Below are positions 23,526-35,904 of a DNA stretch of 64,000 nt, one piece after another (the stretch's first letter is position 1; each line of letters starts with the position of its first letter). The translations under genes were made by a program, and so were the position numbers. The DNA is from Scleroderma bovista (Eukaryota; Basidiomycota; Agaricomycetes; Boletales; Sclerodermataceae): NCBI GenBank assembly GCA_037178675.1, contig JAYMGJ010000375.1:27093-91092 (forward strand), written 5' to 3'. Below the pieces are notes generated by a model, which saw only the letters and a program-made list of their open reading frames with translations, did not search any database and was not told where the DNA came from.

Positions 23526-24394
23526 AATGATTTGTGCCTCTAAGCATGTCAGGAACAGCTGAGTATAAGCATTATGTGATATTAGTAGGCTGTTGGTAGC
23601 ATTTCTAGGTCAGTAGATGTTATGTGTTGTGTGATATGTAATGTTTTTGCATATCTCCGCATTTTGTGGGGTATTTTCCCACGCCTTCTGTATGTTATTG
23701 TGCCCTTCCCTCCCCCACATCAAGCGGTATTGACTTGAGTAAATTGTATCCACTACTGTATGGTATCCCCCAGCTTTTGAGATAGTCATATTGTGCATAC
23801 CTGATCTGGAGGATCATACAGCACCTATTGTTATGAAAGTGCTGTTTTCTATGCTGCTCCTCTTGGAGTGGTCAGCTGCTCACTAGATTGTATTGGGACT
23901 TTGGTATAGCATAGTAATACCACTGGAGACCATCCAGTAGCCACCATACCTCCTAGTAATTGCCTGCCATGGTGATATGTTTGCAAAGGAAAAACATAAA
24001 ACATCGCACCAGGACATGGATCCCATGCTGTGGACTGTAAATATGTTGTAGGTACATATATCCCCTGTATGGGGATGCATTCTTTAAGTTGATATGTTGA
24101 ATGTATCAAAAATGCGAACATTTTTGGTGTTTTTAAGCCTGCACTACTCTCTGGGGATACAGAGCCCCTTGCACATTTAGATGAGGGTCCAATGGTGATC
24201 CTATAGGGTAATATGGGATACAGAATCATTTTTACAGTACATTTGGACCAGGGATGAAGCACAGAAGGGGAAGAAAAGTACCAGAACAAAGGTGGGAATA
24301 TTTGAAGTCAACTATTGACCAAATATGGTAATGTTTTGGGAGTAGTGGCGCTTGGAGAGCTTATGTAATCAAGTGTTGACACTACTGAATTTAG

Positions 24395-27250
24395 TTAATG
24401 AAAACTACACAATGTTGGTAATCAACTCCAATACACAAACACTACACTACATTTCCTAATCAATAGTCCGCACTTTTGGTAATCAACACTACACAACATT
24501 GGGTAATCAACACTACAGATTTTGGGTAGTGCACTACAACAATACTACACAATAATGGCTAATCAACAGTCCGCATTTTTGGTAATGAACACTATCACAT
24601 CAACACTACACAACATTAGGTAATCAGTACTACACATTTTTGGTAGTACACTACAACAACACCACACAATATTGGTTGATCAATAGTCCGCATTTTTGGT
24701 AATCAGCACTACCACACCAAGAGTACCCAACATTAGGTAATCAATACTACACATTTTTGGTAGTACACTACAACAACAACACTACACAATATTGGCTAAT
24801 CAATAGTCCGCATTTTTGATAATCAGCACTACTACACCAACAGTACACAACATTAGGTAATCCAAACTACACAATATTGGCTAATCAATAGTCCGCATTT
24901 TTGATAATCAACACTACCACACCAACAGTACACAACATTAGGTAATCCAAACTACACATTTTTGGTAATCAACACTACACAATATTGACTAATCAATAGT
25001 CCGCATTTTTGGTAATCAACACTACCACACCAACAGTACACAACATTAGGTAATCCAAGCTACACATTTTTGGTAATCAACACTACAACAATGACACTAC
25101 ACAACATTGGTTGATCAATAGTTCGCATTTTTGGTAATCAACACTACCACATCAATAGTACACAACATTAGGTAATTAATACTACACATTTCTGGTAGTA
25201 CACTACAACAACAACACTACACAATATTGGCTAATGGTTCGCATTTTTGGTAATCAGCACTACCACACCAACAGTACACAACATTAGGTAATCCAAGCTA
25301 CACATTTTTGGTAATCAACACTACAACAACAACACTGCACAACATTGGCTAATGGTTCGCATTTTTGGTAATCAGCACTACCACACCAACAGTACACAAC
25401 ATTAGGTAATCCAAGCTACACATTTTTGGTAATCAACACTACAACAACAACACTGCACAACATTGGCTAATGGTTCGCATTTTTGGTAATCAGCACTACC
25501 ACACCAACAGTACACAACATTAGGTAATCCAAGCTACACATTTTTGGTAATCAACACTACCACACCAACAGTACAAAACATTAGATAATCAATACTACAC
25601 ATCTTTGGTAGTACACTACAACAACAACACTACACAATATTGGCTAATCAACAGTCCGCATTTTTGGTAATGAACACTATCACATCAATACTACACAACA
25701 TTAGGTAATCAGTACTACACTTTTTTGGTAGTACACTACAACAACACCACACAATATTGGTTGATCAATAGTCCGCATTTTTGGTAATCAGCACTACCAC
25801 ACCAAGAGTACCCAACATTAGGTAATCAATACTACACATTTTTGGTAGTACACTACAACAACAACACTACACAACATTGGCTAATCAATAGTCCGCATTT
25901 TTGATAATCAGCACTACTACACCAACAGTACACAACATTAGGTAATCCAAACTACACAATATTGGCTAATCAATAGTCCGCATTTTTGATAATCAACACT
26001 ACCACACCAACAGTACACAACATTAGGTAATCCAAACTACACATTTTTGGTAATCAACACTACACAATATTGACTAATCAATAGTCCGCATTTTTGGTAA
26101 TCAACACTACCACACCAACAGTACACAACATTAGGTAATCCAAGCTACACATTTTTGGTAATCAACACTACAACAATGACACTACACAACATTGGTTGAT
26201 CAATAGTTCGCATTTTTGGTAATCAACACTACCACATCAATAGTACACAACATTAGGTAATTAATACTACACATTTCTGGTAGTACACTACAACAACAAC
26301 ACTACACAATATTGGCTAATGGTTCGCATTTTTGGTAATCAGCACTACCACACCAACAGTACACAACATTAGGTAATCCAAGCTACACATTTTTGGTAAT
26401 CAACACTACAACAACAACACTGCACAACATTGGCTAATGGTTCGCATTTTTGGTAATCAGCACTACCACACCAACAGTACACAACATTAGGTAATCCAAG
26501 CTACACATTTTTGGTAATCAACACTACAACAACAACACTGCACAACATTGGCTAATGGTTCGCATTTTTGGTAATCAGCACTACCACACCAACAGTACAC
26601 AACATTAGGTAATCCAAGCTACACATTTTTGGTAATCAACACTACCACACCAACAGTACAAAACATTAGATAATCAATACTACACATCTTTGGTAGTACA
26701 CTACAACAACAACACTACACAATATTGGCTAATCAACAGTCCGCATTTTTGGTAATGAACACTATCACATCAATACTACACAACATTAGGTAATCAGTAC
26801 TACACTTTTTTTGGTAGTACACTACAACAACACCACACAATATTGGTTGATCAATAGTCCGCATTTTTGGTAATCAGCACTACCACACCAAGAGTACCCA
26901 ACATTAGGTAATCAATACTACACATTTTTGGTAGTACACTACAACAACAACACTACACAACATTGGCCAATCAATAGTCCGCATTTTTGGTAATCAGCAC
27001 TACCACACCAAGAGTACCCAACATTAGGTAATCAATACTACACATTTTTGGTAGTACACTACAACAACAACACTACACAACATTGGCTAATCAATAGTCC
27101 GCATTTTTGGTAATCAGCACTACCACACCAATAGAACACAACATTAGATAATCCAAGCTGCACATCTTTGGTAGTCAACACTATCACACCAACAGTACAC
27201 AATATTGCCTAATCAATGGTCCACATTTTTGGTAGTCAGCACAGTAATTT
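24395..27250 (-). repeat. Minisatellite 2, right arm, expanded with 1,085-bp higher-order repeat
   Basis: The same short units as the left arm, reversed, but about 2.9 kb instead of 0.7 kb. The landmark TGGCTAATCAACAGTCCGC occurs at 24556, 25641 and 26726, exactly 1,085 bp apart both times. The blocks between are nearly identical, so two full units plus a partial third are present. Confidence 0.9.
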
Positions 27251-27987
27251 AATTCTGCAATGTGTATCAATTTTGGGTCTGACCCAGTTTTGCAATGCTT
27301 GACAACTTTTTCCTCAACAGGCCTGACCCAGTTCTGCAATGTCAGCCTGACCCAGTTTTGCAATGCTTGACAACTCAACAGGCCTGACCCAGTTCTGCAA
27401 TGTCAGCCTGACCCAGTTTTGCAATGCTTGACAACTTTTTTTCTCAACAGGCCTGATCCAGTTCTGCAATGTCAGCCTGGCCCAGTTTTGCAATGCTTGA
27501 CAACTTTTTCCTCAACAGGCCTGACCCAGTTCTGCAATGTCAGCCTGGCCCAGTTTTGCAATGCTTGACAACTTTTTCCTCAACAGGCCTGACCCAGTTC
27601 TGCAATGTCAGCCTGACCCAGTTTTGCAATGCTTGACAACTTTTTTTCTCAACAGGCCTGATCCAGTTCTGCAATGTATATACAATGTCAGCCTGACCCA
27701 GTTTTGCAATGCTTGACAATTTTTTCCTCAAAAGGCCTGACCCAATTCTGCCATGTCAGCCTGACCCAGTTTTGCAGTAATTGACAACTTTTTTCTCAAC
27801 AGGCCTGACCCAGTTTTGCAATGTATCTACAACATCGGCCAGTCCCAGCTTTGCAACACTTGTCAATTTTTTTGTTCAACAGGCCTGACCCAGTTTTACA
27901 ATGCTCCCACCAGTCCCAGTTCTGCAATTTTTATCAAACATCAGCCCATCCCAGTTTTGCAGTGATTAATGTCCCTCAGGCCTGTAC
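27251..27987 (-). repeat. Minisatellite 1, right arm
   Basis: Reverse-complement counterpart of 21178-21830 (GACCCAGTTTTGCAATG units). Homology to the left arm stops at GTAC (27987). Confidence 0.85.
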
Positions 27988-29226
27988 GGTGTAGAGACGC
28001 AGAGGTGCACATATACCGATCAGTATTCACCTGAACTCGCTCGTGCTACTCAGCACAGCCACCCGCACCCAACCCGCACGAGAGCTCTCCAATGCGCAGC
28101 TTGGTACACCCGGTCCTGGCCACATGAGTAGCTATTCCCTATCTCTTCCTGCGAGCGTCGTGCGGAATAGCTTCGGGTCTGTTTGGACTAGTCCACGCTA
28201 CTCAGCACAGCCACCTGCACCCTACCCGCACGAGAGCTCTCCAATGCGCAGCTTGGTACACCTGATAGGGCCCTGCAAAGGTCCTGCATGCGTAGCTCAT
28301 CCCTATCCCTTCCTGACTGTCTCAGTCACTTGGAGTAGCATCGAGTCACACTACTACATTGCATTGGGTCGTGCTACATTGCATTGGGTCGTGCTACATT
28401 GCATTGGGTTGCACTACATTGCATCGAGTCACGCTACATTGCATCAGGTCACACTACATTGCATCGGGTCGCACTGCATTGTGTCGGGTCACTCTCCTGC
28501 GTAGGGTCTCACTGCATAGGGTCGCATTGCATCGGGTCGGGTCACTCTCCTGCATAGGGTCTCGCTGCATAGGGCCGCATCGCGCTGCATAGGGTCGCAT
28601 CGCACTGCATAGGGTCACACTACATAGGGTTTGCTCTCCACTTCTCTTCCTGTCACTTTAGCTTCTGCCTTTGTGTCCCTCAGCCTTTCCCCTCGCTTTA
28701 GCATCCCTGACAGCTGTCATTATGTTAGTATTACATTCCCTCTTAGCGCTGTCATCCTCTCTCCTTCTCTTCGGGTCGCTTGTACCCTTCCCCCTGGATT
28801 AGGCTTCAGTATATAGCCCTAGTCCTCACAAAAATAAGAAGTTTCTTTTCCGCCCCCGTCTGAGTGTCTAAGTGCGAGTTCTGTCGTTTCCGGTGTTTCT
28901 CTGTCGTTTCTCTCGTGTCCTGCCGCTCTCTCTTTGTTTTCTGACGACCCTAGACGACCCTATTCGGTGCTCCAACGATTTCCAGTGGATCCCGCTATTC
29001 CCAGCTCTCCCTAGCGCGTGTCTACACACACTAGGCAACCTCCCTACTCCCTAGTCGCGCACTCCCTGCGCATTTTCGCTGCATTCCTCACTCCTACCCT
29101 GCTCTCTCTCGACTCCCGGAACCTCCGAGTGCGCTCCTGCGCTCTATTCTCCTTAGCTCCCCTAGTCAAGCCAGACCAGGTCTCCTTGGGCGGACACCCA
29201 TTTTCGCGCCTTCAAGGGACTCACCC
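27988..29226. other. 1.24-kb insertion inside the right arm
   Basis: It stands where the left arm has only about 49 nt. It contains two direct copies of a segment of about 65 bp beginning GCTACTCAGCACAGCC (28044 and 28196, 152 bp apart), a tandem array of GCATTGGGTCGTGCTACATT-like units (28340-28620), then a pyrimidine-rich tail. No gene was recognised and no clean target duplication found. Its open frames are low-complexity. Confidence 0.6.
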
Positions 29227-29317
29227 CGGCCGGCGTCGGCTAGTCCCACCTTTACAGGCAAATGTACATGTCCGATGACCCACTTTTGTGAGGGCTTTTG
29301 ACTGAACTATGTGCATA

Positions 29318-29424
29318 AGCATCCTAATGGGAGGCAATATCCACAACAGGGAGATTGTAGACAATGCACAGTGGGCTCTATTCAAATGATAATGAAGTTT
29401 TAACTCACTTGAAGTAGATGGTTT
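29318..29424 (-). repeat. Fragment of an old copia LTR (3' end)
   Basis: Read on the minus strand it follows the 3' end of the LTR at 11475-11575 almost word for word (CAAGTGAGTTAAA..., TCCCTGTTGTGGATATTGCCT, CCATTAGG), with scattered substitutions. It is cut on one side by a KDZ-type end and abuts the fold-back element on the other. Confidence 0.75.
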
Positions 29425-29522
29425 GAGCCCATGCACATGTGTAGGCCATATGTGATGGCCAGATGAGGTGATATTCACCCACATCAGCAAAACTACAGCT
29501 GTCTTGGAACAACTTAATTACT
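29425..29522 (+). mobile_element. KDZ-type terminal sequence, truncated
   Basis: Starts GAGCCCATGCACATG and continues TGTAGGCCATA, nearly the same as the start of element A at 29523. Either an older KDZ element into whose tip element A inserted, or a duplicated end of A itself. Confidence 0.55.
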
Positions 29523-29552
29523 GAGCCCATGCACCTACTTAGGCCGTCTTAC

Positions 29553-31590
29553 ACGGCCACCCCAGGGTGAAAATCGGCCGAGTATGACGGGCCAGCGGAC
29601 AGAGGGCCCTGGATGAGTTGTTATCGGTTTGTACGGGTTGGCTAGCTACAAGGATATTGTTGCAATGTGTGAGGATGGGCTAGGGTGTCAATTAAGGGGA
29701 GGGTATATAGATCAAATTAAATATTATCATGGAATCATATGAATGAGCCCTGAAAAGATTGTGCCGCATATTAATGGGGGGTACATAATGTGTTATCACC
29801 ATATCAGTGGGTTGGACCCAGACATTGCTATCATCCATGGTAATTGATGGGCCCATATTGCATTGTAATCAAAGCATATAGCAAAGCTGTATAGAATCAG
29901 CACAAAGCAGGGCATACCGCTAGGCATGCAGGACTGCAGAAAAGGAAACACCCGCGGGCTTTTTGTAGTAAATGGAAAAAGGGAATACTTAATGGGATGG
30001 AAACTGTTGTTGGTGATACTACAAAGCACCATGAGGGGGGGGGGAATAAATAGGATGGGATCCATGGATGCTACATATCCACGGTTTGTTTGGTTGGTAC
30101 ACCACAAGAGATAGGAAAGGAAATGAGGTAGCATAACAACTAGAGCAGGACCTTGTGGGTGACTAGTACCGCAGTATACTAATAAGAATGATGGAATGCT
30201 ACAGCAGGTGTGAAGACGCACATCAAGAGCAATTAAATACAGTATCCTGTTAGATATATTAGTATATCACCCGCGGGAACAAATTACCAGCGGATACACG
30301 ATATTGCTAGAGAGGTAACCCAGCATACAAGTGCTAGGTAGTACGGTGCCAAAGGTAAATTTGCCTAGAATGAAATCCGGGTGCGAATGAGTTCATCACC
30401 GCGGGTGCAGCGGGTAGATACAGGGAATGGGTGCCAATGATTACTAGTGATTATGTTCCCTACTGGTAGCACAGGAGAATGGTACCGCGGCGAAGTATAC
30501 TAATCAGCAGTCATTAACACTTATTGAAATTTATTAGATTATGGTGAAATTAACAAAGTGTAAGGTTTTGAAGGTAATTAGTCAGTGGGATGTTGCTGAA
30601 CACACGAGCCGCGCGGTATGTGACTGAACCCGCAGTCATTTCAGCAGGCACAACTGAAACACCCACACAAGAATACATTATGTTCAAAATAGCATAGTAA
30701 GAATGTGTAGAGAAACATTAATATATAGATCAGGACACATTAAATATGAACCAAGCCATGGTTGCCTCAAGGCTTAGAACCCACAGTGAATTAGTTTTCA
30801 GAGGCCTTAGAAAGACAATGCAGGTACTTCCTGGAAATTAACCGATTATATGGAGGTGTGGATAACAAGTGGATGATACTATATACACTATCTACTAGGA
30901 TAACAGTACCAATCAAAGAGAAGAGGGATACCACAAACAGCATGCTATGCTGCAAAATGATTGGGTAGAAACTTATGCTAGATGAAAACAACAGATAAAT
31001 ATACAATAACTTAATATGGCGTGGGATCTGACAATGGATTGGTCGGATTGGGTTGGGCAGTGCCAGGTACCGCGGTCAATTCAATTGCATATAGCTACTG
31101 CTGTTCTGCTGGTAGGATGCTAGTTGAGGAACTACATAAAATAGACCATGGTGACGGTGGGTAGATACAACCTTATCCGATCACCATATCAGTGTTTATT
31201 CAGATCATGGTAGTACCTGCAAAAAATGGGGTGTACACTAGTTTAATTAATATAGAAAAAACATAGAGACATGGTCTACAAAAATATAAATTACACTGTG
31301 AAGAACAGGGGTTCACAAAGAGTTTCATATTCAAATACCTAGCCTGCTGAATGTTCAAAAGCCGCGGTTAGCCTCATTTGACATGGAATTAATTAAATTA
31401 ATCACACCGGGTACATTAAATCACTATTGAAAGACACAAATTATATATTCAAAGAATGCATGCATGACATTCCAGTACTCCAATGACACAAGTAAGTAGA
31501 TGACTTGCATAAAGGGAAAAAAGAAAAATTGTTTGGGTGTACAAAAAGAATAGTCCAAGAGGGAAACATACAAAAAATGTAAGTAACAAA
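29553..31590. other. Non-coding left subterminal region of element A
   Basis: Two kilobases with no supported gene. It holds CCGCGG at about 29952, 30271, 30399, 30485, 31070 and 31362. Confidence 0.5.
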
Positions 31591-33468
31591 TCATGCGGTT
31601 GTATCCATTTGGGTATCCACCCCATCACCTACCGATCCTTCGACAATACCCGCGGGACCCGGTGCTGACACATCCAGTGATGTGACCACAATGGTGGGAG
31701 GGGGGACAGCGGGAGTATCCACGACCATTGTGGCATCTGAGGCATTTGTCGGAAGAGGGCAGGGGGGTGGCGCATAGTCTTCATCAACACCAGAGTCCAC
31801 CGACCGCGGCGAGTGTGCATCCCCGGTGGGCGACCACAGAGTCACCAGCAGGTCAGTTGGCACATCGATTGGATGGGGATCTGCGACTGAGGAATCCTGG
31901 CCCTCCAGCAATGCAGGTGCTGTAGATGGAGACTGACCTGGCACCTGGTCGTCGGGCATATCAGCGGTGGTGTGGAAGGTGAGGCCAGCAGATGCAGGGA
32001 CCGAGGAAGGTGAAATGGGACCTGGATTGGATGCAGGACCATCCACAGGTGTGGATGTTTGCACAGCAGCGGTGGGCAATGGCGTTGGAGGGGCAGTGAG
32101 CGTACTTGATTGCAAATCTTCCACCAGCTGACGAAGGGTGTCCATTTCCAGCTCCTGGGCGTTGAGTCTTCGATTAACATCGCCCAAATCCTCTTTCAAC
32201 TGCGAGCATTCGCTGCAGGCACTCATTGTCGCAGTGGTCGCATGCTCGCTCCATTCTGCACTTGTGCCGCGGTTGCGGGATTTTGACAGCCATTTCAGTC
32301 GGACTATAACCACTCCATCAAATTCTGTTTAGACTTTCAGAAGAACACAAAAAGGAAATATAATCACTCACTTTCACGCCTGCCCCTTGATGGCCCAGGT
32401 GTAGGAGGGCGGGGTGCAGACCGGGGATGTGGGGTATCATCCGCGGGAATGGGACTCTGAGCTTTGTGCTTGCGAGTCGAATGGGAAGGGTTGACGCGAG
32501 TAGGTGCCAGTGGGACTGTCTTCGATGGAGGAGACACCCTGCGACTGGCTTGCCTGGTTGGTGCACGCGACCGCGACCGAGACCTTCCACGTTTGGATGC
32601 CAGGCTGCACCCATGCTTCGATTTGTTGCATTGGAAGCATGCGCGATCTTCTTTCCTCGCACAGGGCAGCTGGCGACGGGCACAGTAGTCGCACCGGTCC
32701 ACAGCTGGAAGGATCGGAAAGTCGGGTGGGGGGTGTTGAAGGTCGAATGTCTTATTGGAACCACGACCAGTGGGGTTCTCTTCCTCGTCGCTGTCAACCA
32801 TCGGAGCAGACTTGACGCGTTTGCGAGGGCGACGGGACTGGCTACGTCCCCGTGTCTGCCCATGCCCACGACCGCGGCGACTCCCTCTGACTTCCTCACC
32901 ACCTGCTGCCTGTGACGAGCTAACCTCATCATTACTCACCTCATATTCCCTTCCCTTCCCCTTATCCACAGCCTCTGTCACTTCCTCCTCTCCGTCCATC
33001 TGGGTGTCTTCCATTGCTGCTGGAACCGCTCCACCGTCCTGACATGGTGGACCGCGGTGTGACCATGGATGGTCAGCGACGGTCTCCAATGGGCACTGTA
33101 GAAGTTCAGGCCACCTCGGCCACTCCGTAATACCATCGTTTGGGTCTTCCAGGTACCGGTCAAGGGCCATGAGCATGGGAGGAATGCTCAAACTGCGGGG
33201 TATGTCTCCCGCAACTGCTCTAACACGGTTCTGCCAGGTATCAGCTAAATGAAACTAGCATAAAATGATAACTTACCAACTGAGTCCAGACATCCCGCTG
33301 AACCTGCATCCACAGCGTCATATCCTTCATTTTCTTAATGGTTGTGACTGTTGAGATGATGACGGACGTGGCATCCGCGATAATTTCGGCAGGCATCATG
33401 GGAGTGTCAAAAAGACCGGACAGGTCAGATGTGGGTGCGAGTAGGGCAGTCGAAGGCTGGGCAGACAT
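31591..33468 (-). CDS. Zn2Cys6-type zinc-cluster protein of element A
   Basis: Three exons, complement(31591-32324, 32372-33230, 33277-33468), 1785 nt, 594 residues, all GT/AG. Around residue 245 lies C-x2-C-x6-C-x7-C-x2-C-x6-C (CDYCARRQLPC ... CFQCNKSKHGC), the exact plan of the fungal binuclear zinc cluster, which normally binds CGG triplets. An acidic N-terminal part and an SR/RGR-rich basic stretch precede it, an RSRSRS stretch follows. A coiled-coil-like segment (SQLKEDLGDVNRRLNAQ) sits in exon 3, then a long proline/serine/threonine-rich tail. Exon 1 is 64 codons, exactly as in the element B homologue. DNA binding is inferred from the motif. It is divergent to the W-x-P-P gene across a shared 820-bp spacer and carries six CCGCGG copies in its own exons. 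Confidence 0.82.
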
Positions 33469-34288
33469 AGCAGAATGAGACAAAGGGTGATTGGAGGTGG
33501 ATAGCAAGGACGCGGTGTGGAATCCTCACGGCAAGGTTGAATATTTATTATGGTTACGTCATCCAGGGTCCACTATGGCCGCGGTGTCAGATTGACAGAT
33601 GTACGTCACACCGCATGGAAATGATGGCCGATGACCTAGAATGTCGGAGAAGCCTGCCACATGTCTGGAAATAAATGTATGTAAGAATTGTATGTTACTC
33701 CTCCAAAATATTGTATTGAATAATGCTGGTAGAGAACATGTGACAATCATGAATTTATGAAGATCATTACATTGCATCTGCTTCCATTGACTACGGGAAA
33801 ATAATACATACTTCAGACTGTTCAAACTACATGAAAAAATGGCAAATTGTACAGACAGTAATACCACAATCTCACCCAAAATATGAAGTTAGACAAATCA
33901 AACCAGAGTCCACTCCATGGGTAAAGCTGCGGCTGACAGGTAATTAGTAAAATTTGACTGCCATGGCCACCACATGATGGACAAGTCAAATAGTCAAATA
34001 CCTACCATTATATGTAATATGTACCACTATCTGCCTGGAGGATAACATTTGGGATATTGCCTGTGATATTATACACAATTACCGTGGATGATGCCCTATT
34101 ACAACCTAAATATGGAATAATGGGCGCATTGTAGATACATTCCAGGCTGCATTCCACCGATGACATCACGCGGCTCATTGTGCCCGCGGGAAATGTCTTA
34201 TATAAGCTAGTCCATACAATATATATTTATTCTGGACCTGTCCATCCCACCCTTGCACTCCGTCGTACCTCGTTCCTCTATTTACATC
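33469..34288. promoter_or_regulatory. Divergent promoter region, element A
   Basis: The spacer between the divergent zinc-cluster and W-x-P-P genes. CCGCGG lies at 33579 and 34184. A TATA-like CTTATATAAG follows at about 34196, some 90 bp before the W-x-P-P start. Confidence 0.45.
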
Positions 34289-35831
34289 ATGAGTGGGCAA
34301 AGGAATGTGAGATTCATAGATGATGGCGCAGCCAACTCAGGTATGTCTATGAATCCAAGTCTCCTCAAAGTAACTCCCAAACTTATTTTCATTAGCTTTA
34401 TTCGGTAGCCCAGGATGGATACCTCCCATTAGAAATGCTACACGCACCTCGTGTTTGTATATCTCTCTCGATATTAGGCACTGCTAATCTAATCATCGCA
34501 GCGAGCAATAGTAGCACTGGATGGTCTCCACCGCGGATTCCAGCAACTGTGGATTCCACAATGATGGTGGACACCAAAGTTTCAAATAGTCCTTCCGCAA
34601 GGTCTCAAAGGGATTCAGGTATGTATTTATTGTTTTATATTTCTTATAATTCATTTCATGTTTGCAGCTAGTGAGAGGAGCACAGGCGGGTCTCCAACAC
34701 AGTATCTGCCGTCCATGACCGCGGCTATGACAATTTCTCGGAGTGGGTCGTGTATGTATTCTATTTGTTGCCTTTATTGCACCTTATAAAATCTTTTCAG
34801 CAAGTTCCAGTAGCAGCAGGGGTTGGTCTCCACCACACGTCCGGCCGCGTATGATCCCCGGTGCTGCAATGTCGGTGCACAGCACCAGTCCAAATATTCT
34901 CCTGGCCTTGGAAGTTGCGCTTCGTAAGGATGAACAAGAGCAACTGTTGCGACAAGATCAATCCTCCACTACCGATTGGGATCCTCCCGCACTCCCACCA
35001 ACAGGGAGACATCCCCGCGATGCTGGGCCCCACAACAAATTACAAGAGGTACCGACACCTTCATCCATACAAAAAAGTCCATCAGAAGTCTCCATGGATA
35101 CCGACACATCCACCAACAGTGGTGGATGGACTCCCCCTCCCCAAAGACCCCAAGAAATATTCCGCGGGTTATCCACACCACTCTCACCGCTAACTCAATC
35201 ATCCATGTCGATGTCGCCACACCCTGCATCAACTATTGATAGCGATACTGACAGGGAACAAATTTCCCGCAAGGACCAGTGGCCAAGGGTTATTGGTACC
35301 AGTCCCACCACCCACAATAGAGTGCTGGAGAAAGGAAAGGCGCCGGAAACCGAGCTGAATGAGGTGACCTGTCCAAAGGTTGCGGAGGGTAAGTTTGCCT
35401 TCAAATTTGATACTGTTAGCTCACAGGTCCATAGATAAATGGTGGCAGTTAGTCTACAGTATGGCCAACATGGACATCTATGGCGGTAGGTTCAATGGGC
35501 CGCGGCATGAATGTGAGTTCTCATTGGATAATATTGTATTGATACTTACAAAGAAATAGTAACAACAGCCCGTGAAATAGCTGCAAGATTTCACCCAAAG
35601 GATAGAAGGGTCACCAAACTGGACGACCTCTATGACAAACCGATGGTCGTGATGTACAAACAATATGCGGATAGGTTGGTAGAAGAGACATGAGAATGGA
35701 GAAGGCTTGTCAATGGCCGGGCACAGTATGCAGAGATGAGGGAGAGACTGGTGCACATGGACAAAGGTGAGGGATCCGACTCAGACAATGGCATGTATGA
35801 TATGGAGGACTTGGATCCTACCATGTTGTAA
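34289..35831 (+). pseudogene. W-x-P-P repeat protein of element A (one stop)
   Basis: Six exons: 34289-34340, 34502-34618, 34668-34751, 34801-35388, 35435-35512, 35560-35831, 1191 nt. All introns are phase 1. Exons 2 to 4 all begin with an Ala/Ser-Ser-rich start followed by G-W-S-P-P-like motifs, as if one exon had been duplicated; GWTPP and DWDPP recur later. The last two exons match the element B homologue in phase, and exon 5 has the same 78-nt length. An in-frame TGA at 35691 removes the last 46 codons. Function unknown. The low-complexity middle looks disordered, and the C-terminal part looks helical. Confidence 0.7.
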
Positions 35832-35904
35832 TTACATTCCTGTGTATATAGTGAACCGGAAAACAATACTTTCTCACTAATATATTTACATGCATGTATG
35901 GTAA

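Larger units (their letters stand above)
21088..29309. mobile_element. Giant fold-back (inverted-repeat) element
   Basis: Two inverted arms around a 96-nt loop (23430-23525). Positions in the inner arms always sum to 46955 (for example 22570 pairs with 24385), so about 950 bp per side are mirror-exact. Outer arms consist of the same two minisatellite families in mirrored order. The ends read TAGTTCAGTCA on the left (21088) and the reverse complement on the right (to 29309). Flanking TA could be a target duplication or part of the arm. The left arm is about 2.3 kb, the right about 5.8 kb. No transposase was seen, so it would be non-autonomous. The architecture matches Foldback-type elements, which have long tandem-repeat-rich arms of unequal length. 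Confidence 0.7.

Noticed and set aside
22666..24289. Identical 146-residue frames in both fold-back arms (22666-23106 and 23849-24289)
   Set aside because: They are identical because the arms are inverted copies. No proper start, no domain; open frame by chance.
24395..27250. Regularly spaced repeats resembling a CRISPR array
   Set aside because: Units are contiguous minisatellite copies without unique spacers, in a fungal context, mirrored in the other arm of the fold-back element.
28043..28592. Histidine/leucine-rich frames in the right-arm insertion
   Set aside because: They arise from the GCATTGGGTC-type tandem array. No start context or homology.
21088..29309. Centromere or telomere
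   Set aside because: Higher-order repeats suggested a centromere, but the array is short, palindromic and flanked by defined ends. No telomere repeat was seen.
32318..33042. Plus-strand frames opposite the zinc-cluster gene
   Set aside because: Antisense shadows of a spliced gene whose exon joins are in phase over 595 codons.
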